Shown here: positions 1 through 8,345 of the stretch, piece after piece
Layout of the letters: each line of letters starts with the position of its first letter
Position numbering within the stretch: position 1 is the first letter of the stretch
From: Paenibacillus rhizovicinus
Lineage (GTDB): Bacteria; Bacillota; Bacilli; Paenibacillales; Paenibacillaceae
NCBI RefSeq assembly: GCF_010365285.1
Contig: NZ_CP048286.1
Span: forward strand, 5,179,501 to 5,243,500
Reading direction: 5' to 3'
DNA length: 64,000 nt
Notes under the pieces: generated by a model
What the model was told of the DNA's origin: nothing
The model's database searches: none
The model's input: only the letters and a program-made list of their open reading frames with translations
Position numbers and translations under genes: made by a program

Positions 1-42
1 GGCGAGTAAGGGAGTGAGCGTGCTGTTGGCAGAACCGCATCA

Positions 43-456
43 TCACTCCCGAATATCGGATCCCAGATACTCGAAGGTCGCTTGATCGAAGTACATGACG
101 ATCGGCCCGAGAAGCGCATCGGCCGTTGTCGGGAAAGTGACCTGGAAGACAGGCCGCGCATCGCCCGTGGATTTCATGGCTTTACGGGAAGCTGTGATCG
201 GCATATTCGCTACCTTCGCTTCCTTCCAATTGCCGATGATCGTGCGCTGCTCGGCGGCAGGCAGCCGGTTCCAAGCAATTTCACGGGCCTTGGCGGCTCC
301 TTCCAGGAAGATCGTATCCGCGTCGGGCAACGGCTTGGCCGGTGGTTTAGAGCCGTCGTGTCCGGAATGGATGCCGCTGGCCAAAGCCAGCCCGAGGAGC
401 ACGAATATCGGGAGCAGCAGGAGGAGACGGAAGCGGCGATTGTTCAACAGGTTCAT
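43..456 (-). CDS. Small membrane-anchored protein of unknown function
   Basis: A 137-residue protein I do not recognise. Residues about 7-28 form one strongly hydrophobic segment preceded by Arg residues, so it is probably an N-terminal anchor or uncleaved signal, with the rest (charged, no Cys) outside the cell. The C-terminal half ends in a beta-rich stretch that could be a PepSY-like fold, but this is a guess. The ATG at 456 is chosen over an upstream start near 522 because a good ribosome site (complement of 462-469) sits at the right distance. It diverges from the acetyltransferase at 619. Confidence 0.6.
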   Translation of the reverse strand: MNLLNNRRFRLLLLLPIFVLLGLALASGIHSGHDGSKPPAKPLPDADTIFLEGAAKAREIAWNRLPAAEQRTIIGNWKEAKVANMPITASRKAMKSTGDARPVFQVTFPTTADALLGPIVMYFDQATFEYLGSDIRE

Positions 457-618
457 CGAAACGCTCCTTTCAGCTTGCGGTTCTTTACTCCCTAGACGTC
501 TTGGCGAACCGGATAGTTTCACCGTTCCTCCGTCCGATTCTCGGAATAGGCGGTTTGATGAACGAAGGGATGGAATATGCTAGTATGAAAGGAACATGAG
601 GTATAAGGAGGGATTACG

Positions 619-1179
619 ATGAACCCATTGCTGATTGATATTCCGACGCATTTCGAAACGGAGCGGCTGATGATCCGCGTCCCCCGTCCCGGCGACGGGC
701 GCGTCGTATGCGAAGCGATGAAGGCTTCGCTGAAGGAGCTGCAGCCATGGCTGCCTTTTGCCCAGGAAGAGCCGACCGAAGAAGGCGTGGAGTCCAATCT
801 GCGCTTGGCCTATGCCAGATTCGTGCAGCGGGAAGACATTCGGCTGCTTATCTTCGATAAGGCGAACGGCCAATTCATCGGCTCCTCCGGCCTGCACAAT
901 CCGAACTGGAACGTGCGGAAGTTCGAGATCGGCTATTGGATCGACACGCGCCACAGCGGCAAAGGCTACATGACGGAAGCGGTGCAGGGCATTACGGTAT
1001 TCGCGTTCACGGAACTGATGGCGCGCAGGGTGGAGATTCGCGTGGACGCCTTGAACGAGCGAAGCCAGGCGATTCCGATGCGGCTGGGTTACTGGCATGA
1101 GGGAACGCTGCGCAATGAGGATCTGTCCGCGGACGGCACGCGGGTGCGGGATACGTATGTTTTTGCAATGATTCCATAG
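619..1179 (+). CDS. GNAT N-acetyltransferase, RimJ/RimL type
   Basis: A 186-residue single-domain acetyltransferase. It opens with the RimJ/RimL pattern FETERLMIRVPRPGD (about residues 12-26) and carries the acetyl-CoA binding loop RHSGKGYMTEAV at about 112-123, followed by the usual YWHEGTLR-type C-terminal strand. Family members acetylate N-terminal amines of ribosomal proteins or small-molecule amines; the substrate here cannot be read from sequence. AAGGAGGG lies just upstream of the ATG. It is the first of three GNAT genes in 2.2 kb and is followed after 21 bp by the next. Confidence 0.85.
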   Translation: MNPLLIDIPTHFETERLMIRVPRPGDGRVVCEAMKASLKELQPWLPFAQEEPTEEGVESNLRLAYARFVQREDIRLLIFDKANGQFIGSSGLHNPNWNVRKFEIGYWIDTRHSGKGYMTEAVQGITVFAFTELMARRVEIRVDALNERSQAIPMRLGYWHEGTLRNEDLSADGTRVRDTYVFAMIP

Positions 1180-1200
1180 ACGGAATACGGGGGGAGAGTC

Positions 1201-1734
1201 ATGGGGGAGGAACATGCGAGACCGGTTGATTTCACTGGACCGGCGGAAAATACGAGCTTCATCATTCGATCGGCAGAGGCGGACGAAATTCCGATCGTGC
1301 ATCGGATCATGCGGCAAGCCTTTGAACAATTCAGGGATCGGATCATCCCTCCTTCCGGTGCCCTGCTTGAAGAAATCGCCGATATCGAAGCTAAATTCAA
1401 GCGCGGCGGCGGAGCATTGCTGGCATGGCTTGGCGGCGAGGCTGTCGGTTCGGTGCAGATTGATTTTGCCGCGGATTATATGTATATCGGAAGGTTATCC
1501 GTGGTCGATAGCGCAAGAGGCCTGGGACTCGGAACGGCATTAATGGAAGCGGCGGAGCGGATCGCCGTCGGCCGTGGATATGTCGAAACGAGAATCGGTG
1601 TCCGATTGTCGGTGCCGAAGAATGTTCCGTTCTATCTGGGCATGGGTTACGAAGTGCTGGAGCACCGCGAATATCCGGCGCGTACGGACTCCTGGTACGT
1701 GATGCGCAAACGGCTGGAAGGAGCAGAACGATGA
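1201..1734 (+). CDS. GNAT N-acetyltransferase
   Basis: A 177-residue GNAT protein. The core runs from about residue 20 (FIIRSAEADEIPIV) to 165. The acetyl-CoA loop is DSARGLGLGTALMEAA near residues 103-118, and the C-terminal strand FYLGMGYEVLEHREY is typical of the family. The first 18 residues precede the fold, so a later start is possible, but the ATG at 1201 has a GGGGGAGAG ribosome site. It overlaps the next gene by 4 bp (ATGA), so the two are probably translationally coupled. Substrate unknown. Confidence 0.85.
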   Translation: MGEEHARPVDFTGPAENTSFIIRSAEADEIPIVHRIMRQAFEQFRDRIIPPSGALLEEIADIEAKFKRGGGALLAWLGGEAVGSVQIDFAADYMYIGRLSVVDSARGLGLGTALMEAAERIAVGRGYVETRIGVRLSVPKNVPFYLGMGYEVLEHREYPARTDSWYVMRKRLEGAER

Positions 1735-2315
1735 GCAGAAAACAGTTGATCCTGGATGCCGGGGGCGTAATCGTGACGAACTTGACCCCCGGTTTCTGGG
1801 AGATGATCAGCGATGCGGCGGGCCAGCCCTATGAAAGCATCAGGGAGGCGTATGGGGCCGAAATTCGCGATGGTTTATGGGACGGCAGCTTGCCGGAAGA
1901 TGATTTCTGGCGCTGGCTGAACGCGGTTTGTCCGGCGCTGACGGAGCAGGAGGCCAAGGAACTGCTGCATCGGAATATGTCGCTGCTGCCGGCGTTTCAG
2001 TGCATTCCGGCATGGAGCGAGCTGGCGGACGTTCACATTCTGAGCAACCACCGCGCCGAATGGCTGGCTCCTTACTTGGAGGCGCTGCTGCCGCATCTGC
2101 GTCATGTCGTTATCTCCAGCGAGGCGGGCGCCGTCAAACCGTCCGCTGCGATTTTCGAACAGCTGCATCGGAAGCTGGACGGGAACGCGTCGATTCTGTA
2201 CGTCGACGACCACCGGAACAACATTCACGCCGCCGAACGCGCTGGGTGGCAGGGACTGCTTGCGGACGAGCAAGGCGCATGGATCGGGCAAGTGAATCAT
2301 TGGCTAGCGAATTGA
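1731..2315 (+). CDS. HAD-superfamily hydrolase (phosphatase-like)
   Basis: A 194-residue HAD hydrolase. Motif I is LILDAGGVIV, where Asp9 is the nucleophile; the usual second Asp is Gly, as in the YihX-like branch. Motif II is the HILSNHR Ser, motif III the Lys in SSEAGAVKPS, and motif IV is LYVDDHRNN. It starts inside the preceding GNAT gene (4-bp overlap). The FDxGGV-type branch usually acts on small sugar phosphates or related metabolites; the substrate is not predictable here. An alternative is a haloacid-dehalogenase-like enzyme, less likely given motif I. Confidence 0.85.
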   Translation: MSRKQLILDAGGVIVTNLTPGFWEMISDAAGQPYESIREAYGAEIRDGLWDGSLPEDDFWRWLNAVCPALTEQEAKELLHRNMSLLPAFQCIPAWSELADVHILSNHRAEWLAPYLEALLPHLRHVVISSEAGAVKPSAAIFEQLHRKLDGNASILYVDDHRNNIHAAERAGWQGLLADEQGAWIGQVNHWLAN

Positions 2316-2333
2316 AGAAGGAGTAGACGAACG

Positions 2334-2792
2334 ATGCATGAACCCATACTGAGAGACGTAGAGATAAATAACCCCGATTTGCTGCAATTGATCGCAAGGC
2401 TGGATGCCTACTTATATGAGATCTACCCGCCGGAGGAAGTATTCGTCGTCGATTTGGACGACCCTCACTTGTCCGATATTCATTTCGTCGTCGCCTACGT
2501 GGACGGTAATCCCGTCGGCTGCGGCGCGATCAAGGAAATCGACGAGGCTTCCACGGAGCTGAAACGGTTCTACGTGGAGCCGGCATACCGCAATCAAGGC
2601 ATTGCCGGGCGGCTTCTTCGTTATTTGGAAGAGAAGGCGCGTGGGCTCCGGTACGCCGAGATACGTTTGGAGACGGGGATTCCCCAGGTCGAAGCGGTCG
2701 CTTTTTACAAGAAAAACGGATACTCTTCCATCGAACCGTACGGCGAATATATCGGCTGCCCGTCGAGCTTATGTTTCGAGAAGCAGCTGTAA
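2334..2792 (+). CDS. GNAT N-acetyltransferase
   Basis: A 152-residue GNAT enzyme. The acetyl-CoA loop is PAYRNQGIAGRLLRYLE (about residues 83-99), preceded by the ELKRFYVEP strand and followed by AVAFYKKNGYSSIEPYGEY, the usual C-terminal part. The resemblance is to the small PaiA/YjgM-like amine acetyltransferases. It starts 18 bp after the HAD gene and is probably in the same transcript. Upstream AAGAAGGAG acts as ribosome site. No substrate is evident. Confidence 0.85.
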   Translation: MHEPILRDVEINNPDLLQLIARLDAYLYEIYPPEEVFVVDLDDPHLSDIHFVVAYVDGNPVGCGAIKEIDEASTELKRFYVEPAYRNQGIAGRLLRYLEEKARGLRYAEIRLETGIPQVEAVAFYKKNGYSSIEPYGEYIGCPSSLCFEKQL

Positions 2793-2844
2793 GGCTAGTA
2801 TAGTTGAGGTAGACAGGGTACGACTTATATAGGGAGGTTATTTT

Positions 2845-3774
2845 ATGGCAGGCATCGCCAAGAAATTAACGGATTTGATCGGCAATACGCCGATGCTGGA
2901 GCTCTCGAACTTCGGGGACAAGCAGCAGGCGCAGGCGAGCATCGTCGCCAAACTTGAATATTTCAATCCGGCCGGCAGCGTAAAAGATCGCATCGGCTAC
3001 GCGATGATCAAGGATGCGGAGGAACGCGGGCTATTGAAGCCGGGGTCCGTTATCATTGAGCCGACGAGCGGCAATACGGGCGTGGGGCTTGCTTTTGCGG
3101 CTGCTGCGTTAGGTTACCGGCTGATTATCGTGCTGCCGGAGAGCTTCAGCATGGAGCGGCGGAAGCTGCTTACTGCGCTAGGAGCGGAACTGATTCTGAC
3201 GCCGGCGATGGAAGGCATGGCAGGCGCGATCCAGAAAGCCGAGGAGCTTGCGGCCGAGATTCCGGACTCGTTCATTCCGCAGCAATTCGAGAACCCGGCC
3301 AATCCGGCTATTCACAAACAGACCACGGCGGAAGAAATTTGGCGGGACACGGAAGGCGCCGTCGATATTTTCGTCGCGGGCGTAGGCACGGGCGGCACGA
3401 TCTCCGGCGTCGGCGAAGGCTTGAAGGCGAAGAAGCCTTCCGTCCAAATCGTCGCGGTCGAGCCGTTCGATTCGCAGGTGCTGGCCGGCGGACCGAAAGG
3501 CAGCCATGCGATCCAAGGCATTGGCGCGGGCTTCGTGCCGGGCAATTACAATCGCGAGGTGGTCGACGAGATTATTCCGGTCCATAACGAGGAAGCGATC
3601 GAAACGGCAAAGGCGCTGGCCAAGACGGAAGGCCTGCTCGTAGGCATCTCCTCGGGCGCTGCGGCGTTTGCCGCTGTGACCCTTGCGAAACGTCCGGGCA
3701 ACGAAGGCAAAACGATCGTCGTGCTGCTGCCGGATACCGGCGAGCGGTATTTGTCCACCGCTTTGTTCGACTAA
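2845..3774 (+). CDS. cysK: Cysteine synthase (O-acetylserine sulfhydrylase)
   Basis: A 309-residue PLP enzyme making cysteine from O-acetylserine and sulfide in the cytoplasm. Lys47 in [12 protein letters not shown] is the Schiff-base lysine. TSGNTG (74-79) binds the substrate carboxylate, and [12 protein letters not shown] is the phosphate-binding glycine loop. GISSGA near the C-terminus contacts the PLP ring nitrogen. Length is normal for CysK, shorter than cystathionine beta-synthase. GGGAGG precedes the ATG. The stop is only 16 bp before the tandem repeat array at 3791, and no ordinary terminator is visible between them. Confidence 0.95.
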   Translation: MAGIAKKLTDLIGNTPMLELSNFGDKQQAQASIVAKLEYFNPAGSVKDRIGYAMIKDAEERGLLKPGSVIIEPTSGNTGVGLAFAAAALGYRLIIVLPESFSMERRKLLTALGAELILTPAMEGMAGAIQKAEELAAEIPDSFIPQQFENPANPAIHKQTTAEEIWRDTEGAVDIFVAGVGTGGTISGVGEGLKAKKPSVQIVAVEPFDSQVLAGGPKGSHAIQGIGAGFVPGNYNREVVDEIIPVHNEEAIETAKALAKTEGLLVGISSGAAAFAAVTLAKRPGNEGKTIVVLLPDTGERYLSTALFD

Positions 3775-3790
3775 AGGATACTCCTTGAAG

Positions 3791-4879
3791 TTTCGCTGTA
3801 GTGGCCTCCGGCCGGATCGGGACTGCGCTCGCTGTTGTAATTCGGGTTTCCTCTTATTTGATAAGACATTTAGCGGTTGAAATCCGATTACAAAGGCGAG
3901 ACTCCGTCTCCGTTCCGGCCTGCGGCCGAATTTGGCTCTCTTCGTCGTTCGGGCAGGTAAGGCATTGTGTCCCTGGATAACTTGTGGACACGCCTCCGCG
4001 CTTCGCTGTAGTGGCCTCCGGCCGGAAACGCTACTGCGCTCGCTGTTGTAATTCGGATTTCCTTCTATCGGATAAGACATTTAGCGGTAGAAATCCGATT
4101 ACAAAGGCGAGACTTCGTCTCCGTTCCGGCCTGCGGCCGAATTTGGCTCTCTTCGTCGTTCGGGCAGGTAAGGCATTGTGTCCCTGGATAACTTGTGGAC
4201 ACGCCTCCGTGCTTCGCTGTAGTGGCCTCCGGCCGGAACGGGACTGCGCTCGCTGTTGTAATTCGGATTTTCTTCTATCGGATAAGACATTTAGCGGTAG
4301 AAATCCGATTACAAAGGCGAGACTCCGTCTCCGTTCCGGCCTGCGGCCAAATTTGGCTCTCTTCGTCGTTCGGGCAGGTAGGGCGTTGTGTCCCTGGATA
4401 ACTTGTGGACACGCCTCCGTGCTTCGCTGTAGTGGCCTCCGGCCGGAAACGGGACTGCGCTCGCTGTTGTAATTCGGATTTCCTTCTATCGGATAAGACA
4501 TTTAGCGGTAGAAATCCGATTACAAAGGCGAGACTTCGTCTCCGTTCCGGCCTGCGGCCAAATTTGGCTCTCTTCGTCGTTCGGGCAGGTAAGGCGTTGT
4601 GTCCCTGGATAACTTGTGGACACGCCTCCGCGCTTCGCTGGAGTGGCCTCCGGCCGGAAACGGGACTGCGCTCGCTGTTGTAATTCGGATTTTCTTCTAT
4701 CGGATAAGACATTTAGCGGTAGAAATCCGATTACAAAGGCGAGACTCCGTCTCCGTTCCGGCCTGCGGCCTAATTTGGCTCTCTTCGTCGCTCGGGCAGG
4801 TAAGGCATTGTGTCCCTGGATAACTTGTGGACACGCCTCCGTGCTTCGCTGTAGTGGCCTCCGGCCGGAACGGGACTGC
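3791..4879. repeat. Tandem array of 210/211-bp units, each with a long imperfect palindrome
   Basis: The word GTGGCCTCCG recurs at 3801, 4011, 4222, 4432, 4643 and 4854, giving periods of 210, 211, 210, 211 and 211 bp: five complete units and a partial sixth that stops at about 4879. Within a unit (for example 4013-4139) the left arm blocks GGCC, GGCCGGAA, TCGC, TTGTAAT and CGGATTT recur in reverse complement in the right arm, leaving a loop of roughly a dozen bases. The remaining 84 bp carry a second small inverted repeat, GTGTCC with GGACAC around CTGGATAACTTGT. Units differ at scattered positions. Apparent ORFs on both strands follow from the palindromic composition and are not reported as genes. 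Confidence 0.95.
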
Positions 4880-4883
4880 ACGC

Positions 4884-5066
4884 TAACGAATCTAGGCAGC
4901 GTTATTCGCTCCTATTACTGACTTCTAGCATCGTAACGAATCCAGACGTCGCTATTTGGCGTATCTGCTCTGCTGAAGGGCCTTTTGTTCCCGAATAAGG
5001 GGTTTCAGATTCGTTACGTTTTTTACGGGGGTCATTTTGACTGTTTAAGGCGTGTGGAGTTCGTTA
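4884..5066. repeat. Symmetric four-box repeat element (copy A)
   Basis: Four copies of the 7-mer TAACGAA are arranged as two forward boxes starting at 4884 and 4934 and two inverted boxes (TTCGTTA) starting at 5010 and 5060. Spacing is exactly 50 bp within each pair and 76 bp between the inner boxes. The inner pair extends to an 11-bp perfect inverted repeat (4932-4942 with 5008-5018). Two forward boxes and the first inverted box are followed, in their own direction, by a TTATT or CTATTT word 9-13 bases on. A matching element lies at 39261-39451. It lies between the tandem array and the Amj gene. Confidence 0.8.
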
Positions 5067-5173
5067 AGGTAGGCCTCTTCAGCCGATTGCGGCTCGTTTG
5101 GTCGCATTCCCATATTCGCCAGCCGCAGTTTCGCACAACGCGCTTGATCTTTTCCGGGAGAGGAGACACGTGC

Positions 5174-5965
5174 TTGCTGACTAATCTGTTGATCGTCTTC
5201 GCCATGACGACGATCATTCATACGGCGGAGACGCTTTCGTATGCCGTTCGGCTTGCTGGCGTGCGGCTTAATAAAATCGCGGTTGCCCTATCTTTGACGG
5301 GAATCATCGTGCTTGTCTCGCGGACGGCGAATATGGTTCAAGGGCCGATTGCGGCTAAATTCGTCGATTACGGGCGAACCCATGCGTCGTTTCCGATGCT
5401 TCATTATTTGCGCGTGACTTTGCTTGCCTCTTCGGTCGGCACGCTCATCGCCATTATCCTGTTTCCGACCTGCGTGAACCTCTTCGGCCGCATGATTTCG
5501 AAGCTGGAGATTGCCGGATCCGTGCCGAAAATGATTACGAGCGTGACCGTCGGCCAGCTCAAAAACACGCGGCATTACATTCGTTTGCCCCGGTTCAATC
5601 TCAGCCGATACCGGTACTTGGGGATATCGAAGACGTTCATGCTGCTCAGCATTCTCGTCACGTCCTTCTATACCGTCGGCGTGCTGGCGGCGCTGTACGC
5701 AGCTCACTTGTTTCCTCATGTCAGCACGACGGCCTCGCAAGCGTCCGGTATCATCAACGGCATCGCGACAATTTTGCTGACGATCTTCATCGATCCGCAG
5801 CTCGGCTTGATTACGGACAAGGCGCTCAGCAACGCGGAATACCGCACGAAGCTCGGGAAAATCTACGTGGTGCTCATGACGACGCGGTTTCTCGGCACGA
5901 TGCTCGCGCAGCTGATTCTATTGCCGGCGGCGTATGTAATCGGTTATTTCGTTCAATTGATCTAG
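5174..5965 (+). CDS. amj: Lipid II flippase, Amj (YdaH) family
   Basis: A 263-residue polytopic membrane protein. The N-terminal block TIIHTAETLSYAVRLAGVR, followed by VSRTANMVQGPIAAKFVD, is the signature of Amj, the alternate lipid II flippase that can replace MurJ in Bacillus subtilis. Several hydrophobic helices follow, and a cytoplasmic stretch around LPRFNLSRYRYLG. A TTG start at 5174 is chosen because AGGAGA lies 7 bp upstream and family proteins begin just before this helix; the reading frame stays open upstream to 4985, but that part crosses the repeat element and is not protein-like. A terminator follows at 6003. Confidence 0.85.
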   Translation: MLTNLLIVFAMTTIIHTAETLSYAVRLAGVRLNKIAVALSLTGIIVLVSRTANMVQGPIAAKFVDYGRTHASFPMLHYLRVTLLASSVGTLIAIILFPTCVNLFGRMISKLEIAGSVPKMITSVTVGQLKNTRHYIRLPRFNLSRYRYLGISKTFMLLSILVTSFYTVGVLAALYAAHLFPHVSTTASQASGIINGIATILLTIFIDPQLGLITDKALSNAEYRTKLGKIYVVLMTTRFLGTMLAQLILLPAAYVIGYFVQLI

Positions 5966-6002
5966 CTTGGCCGGCTGCTCTCCTGCAGAATAGCCACTTG
6001 TG

Positions 6003-6068
6003 AAAATGATCCGCTGCGCGCCTGTATCGTTGACGAGACGAACGGGCGATTGCCGGGATCATTTTTTT
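6003..6068 (+). terminator. Rho-independent terminator after amj
   Basis: Outer stem AAAATGATCC (6003-6012) pairs with GGATCATTTT (6056-6065), with an inner stem CGCCTGT / ACGGGCG-like, followed by a run of T. Confidence 0.8.
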
Positions 6069-6115
6069 GTTCATCGGCACACGCTCGCAGCGGCAGGAAA
6101 AGCACGAAAAGCAGG

Positions 6116-6143
6116 AAAAGCCCGACTGCCGGAGGCAGCGGGC
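6116..6143 (-). terminator. Terminator for the glycosyltransferase operon (minus strand)
   Basis: Read on the minus strand, GCCCGCTGCC and GGCAGTCGGGC form a stem around TCC and are followed by TTTTC. It lies about 70 bp past the end of the gene at 6214. Confidence 0.65.
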
Positions 6144-6213
6144 GTTATTTAGCTTGTTGGAGGATGCGGTAGCCAGACGTCTCGCTTGTACGGCTGAGTA
6201 CGGCACATGGGGA

Positions 6214-6930
6214 TCACCCCGGAAGCTGGGCGATCAGCGAATCCATCAGCAGCGCATAGTGCTGGTTGACGCTGTTGACTTCGCTTAGGATGGTATCGAA
6301 ATGCTGGACGGTGCCCATCTGGGAATGGCGCCGGTAAAGCGTGAGCGGCTCGTTAATATAATGAAAGTCCACGCGCGACAAGAGCACGCGGATCCAGAAA
6401 TCGTAGTCATGGGTGTACGGAAGTCCCGCGTTGAAGCCGCCGATGCCGTGGAACAGCTCTTTGGTCATCATGATCGTGCAGCCGTTGACCGGGCAGCCGT
6501 GGCGGAAGGCATGGATGAACGCTTTGGCCGAAGGATATTTTACCCCTGCGCCGTACTCCGTGATCGCGCCATGTTCGTTCATGACGTGAAAATCGGTATG
6601 GCTGATCCGCGCGCCCGTCTGCTCCATGTAAGCCACTTGCTTGGCGATCTTGTCGGAGAGAAACCGGTCGTCTGAGCTGAGCCAGGCGATGTATTTGCCG
6701 GAAGCCATGTTGAAGCCGTGATTCAAGGCGCTGCCGGTGCCGCCGTTCGCTTTGCCCACATAGTGGATGCGGGAGCGATAAGGCGCGAGGGCATTCTGAT
6801 GCCGGGTAGAACCGTCGTCGACGACGATGATTTCCACGTTGGGATACGTTTGGTAGAGTGCGCTCACGATCGCTTGATCGACATAGTGATCGTTATAGAA
6901 CGGTATAATGATCGATACTTTAGGCAGCAT
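6214..6930 (-). CDS. Glycosyltransferase, family 2 type
   Basis: A 238-residue GT-A-fold glycosyltransferase. It begins MLPKVSIIIPFYND, the usual GT2 opening, with the nucleotide-binding VEIIVVDDGS near residue 35 and SSDDRF as the metal-binding Asp motif near 90. DYDFWIRVL is the family's acceptor-site/base region (ED-like motif). No membrane segment is present, so it is soluble or peripheral. The start at 6930 has GAGGTG 7 bp upstream; the frame stays open further but has no better ribosome site. It is downstream of the GT4 gene at 7033 and probably cotranscribed. Probable role in cell-surface glycan assembly (inference). Confidence 0.85.
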   Translation of the reverse strand: MLPKVSIIIPFYNDHYVDQAIVSALYQTYPNVEIIVVDDGSTRHQNALAPYRSRIHYVGKANGGTGSALNHGFNMASGKYIAWLSSDDRFLSDKIAKQVAYMEQTGARISHTDFHVMNEHGAITEYGAGVKYPSAKAFIHAFRHGCPVNGCTIMMTKELFHGIGGFNAGLPYTHDYDFWIRVLLSRVDFHYINEPLTLYRRHSQMGTVQHFDTILSEVNSVNQHYALLMDSLIAQLPG

Positions 6931-7032
6931 ATCGTGCACCTCTTCGAAAAAGATTTCTCTAGATACTATATGCGGACAGGGCGAGTGCGACACGGACAGT
7001 TGATCCGGAGGCATAGGACCATCTTGCTCCGG

Positions 7033-8115
7033 TCAGCGATGCACCCCGATCGCGGCGAGGACATTGATGAAATCGGCGGCGTAGCGTCCGAACGAGAAAT
7101 GCGTCCGTATATGCTGCTGCGCCTGCGAGCGGAGCTGTTCGGCAAGCGGGCGGTTGTCCAGCAGTTCCTTGGCTTCTTTCACGGCTTCCTCCGCGCTGCG
7201 GCTCATGAAAAACTTGCCCGTGCGGTTATGGTCGATGAAGCACCGGACGCCGTCGGAATCGGTGGACAGCACGGGGCATCGGCAGCTCATCGCCTCGGCG
7301 ACGGCATAGCCGAAGCCTTCGGTAAAGGAAGTGGACAGCAGCATGCCGCCGGAGTCGCCGATGGCGGACAAATAGTAGGGCATATGGCTGTGCGGGATGT
7401 TGGAACGGACGACGAGACGGGTTTCGAGCCCCAGCTCCTTCACCATGGCGTGAAACTGCTCCCGTTCGCCGGGCCCGGAGATGAACGCGTCCTCGAACAT
7501 CCAGCATTTCATGTTCGGCCGATCCGCTGCCAGCGCGGCGGCGATTCGGAGATAGAGCCGCCAGTTCTTGTTGTGCTCGAGCCGTCCGATCCAGCCGAGG
7601 ATCGGATCGCCCGCCGGATTCAGCCATGGCGCGGCATGATGGCTGAACTGCTGCGTGTCGATCATATTTTGCACATAGAAACGCGGGAAGTTGCCGAGAT
7701 AACGTTGGAACAGCTCCATCAAATGCGAAGTCGGCGGGCTGATGACGCCTTGCGCATTCGATCGAATAATGGTTGTCGCGAATGCGATTGTTCCGGTTGC
7801 GTCTTCTTTCGTGCCGAGGCCCTGGGCTTCATAGAGGATCGGACCGCGGTACCCGAGTCCGCGCACCCGCTGCAGCATGAAATGATCGCAAATGACAATC
7901 ACGGCGTCATACTTGTTGGTTTGAAGAACGTTGATGATTTCAAGATCGTTGTTGGTCACGAAATGGGGAATGCCCGACATGTTCTGGACGCCCGCGCCGT
8001 TCCATAGGTAAAGAGCGTGCGACTCGATGCCGACAGCGCGCAAGGCATGGTAGCGCAGCCGGTTAAGCGTCTCGATTCCACCGCTCGGAATAAAGTACGT
8101 GAACAGCAGCTTCAT
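7033..8115 (-). CDS. Glycosyltransferase, family 4 (GT-B fold)
   Basis: A 360-residue GT-B glycosyltransferase. The N-terminal domain opens MKLLFTYFIPSGGIETLNRL, with the Gly-rich acceptor loop. The C-terminal nucleotide-sugar domain carries LGWIGRLEHNKN and the catalytic-site block STSFTEGFGYAVAEAMSC, where the two Glu in ExxxxxGxxxxE contact the donor. It is the first gene of a two-gene minus-strand unit with the GT2 enzyme. GGGAGGAAGAAGCT precedes the ATG. The pair has no polymerase or flippase neighbour, so the glycan it serves is unknown. Confidence 0.85.
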   Translation of the reverse strand: MKLLFTYFIPSGGIETLNRLRYHALRAVGIESHALYLWNGAGVQNMSGIPHFVTNNDLEIINVLQTNKYDAVIVICDHFMLQRVRGLGYRGPILYEAQGLGTKEDATGTIAFATTIIRSNAQGVISPPTSHLMELFQRYLGNFPRFYVQNMIDTQQFSHHAAPWLNPAGDPILGWIGRLEHNKNWRLYLRIAAALAADRPNMKCWMFEDAFISGPGEREQFHAMVKELGLETRLVVRSNIPHSHMPYYLSAIGDSGGMLLSTSFTEGFGYAVAEAMSCRCPVLSTDSDGVRCFIDHNRTGKFFMSRSAEEAVKEAKELLDNRPLAEQLRSQAQQHIRTHFSFGRYAADFINVLAAIGVHR

Positions 8116-8220
8116 AGCTTCTTCCTCCCGTTGGACACACTTACCGCTAGTTTATGTCAGGGGTCCTCAGCCCGATTGGGTACTTGTTCGCGATTCTTGT
8201 AAGACTCGCAATCCTCCTTG

Positions 8221-8229
8221 TGTTAAAAT
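8221..8229 (+). promoter_or_regulatory. Possible extended -10 promoter for egsA
   Basis: TGTTAAAAT fits a TGn-extended -10 box, but no convincing -35 is found at the right spacing. It lies in the divergent region between the GT4 gene and the dehydrogenase gene. Confidence 0.3.
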
Positions 8230-8345
8230 GGCGGTATTGGAAACATGACGGCGGATGGGAGCCGTTTTCTTCAGGCCGAAATCGAAACAGCGGGTGGCAG
8301 AGTACGCATTCGTCCATCGATTCGAAGAGAGGGGATTGAAGCGAC

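Noticed and set aside
4180-4203. DnaA-box or origin-like words (GGATAACTTGTGGAC) in each repeat unit
   Set aside because: The match to the DnaA box is partial, and no dnaA, dnaN or AT-rich unwinding region is nearby.
3791-4879. CRISPR array
   Set aside because: Repeats are 210 bp, contiguous and without unique spacers; no cas genes are near.
3984-4921. Overlapping ORFs on both strands through the tandem array, encoding repeats such as GRNPITKARLRLRSGLRPN
   Set aside because: They arise from the 210/211-bp palindromic units, shift frame between units, lack ribosome sites and resemble no protein family.
4985-5173. N-terminal extension of the Amj reading frame
   Set aside because: It runs through the four-box element, is not protein-like, and a ribosome site points to the TTG at 5174.
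6718-8007. 429-codon ORF antisense to the two glycosyltransferases
   Set aside because: The minus-strand glycosyltransferases are unmistakable; this frame has no family signal.
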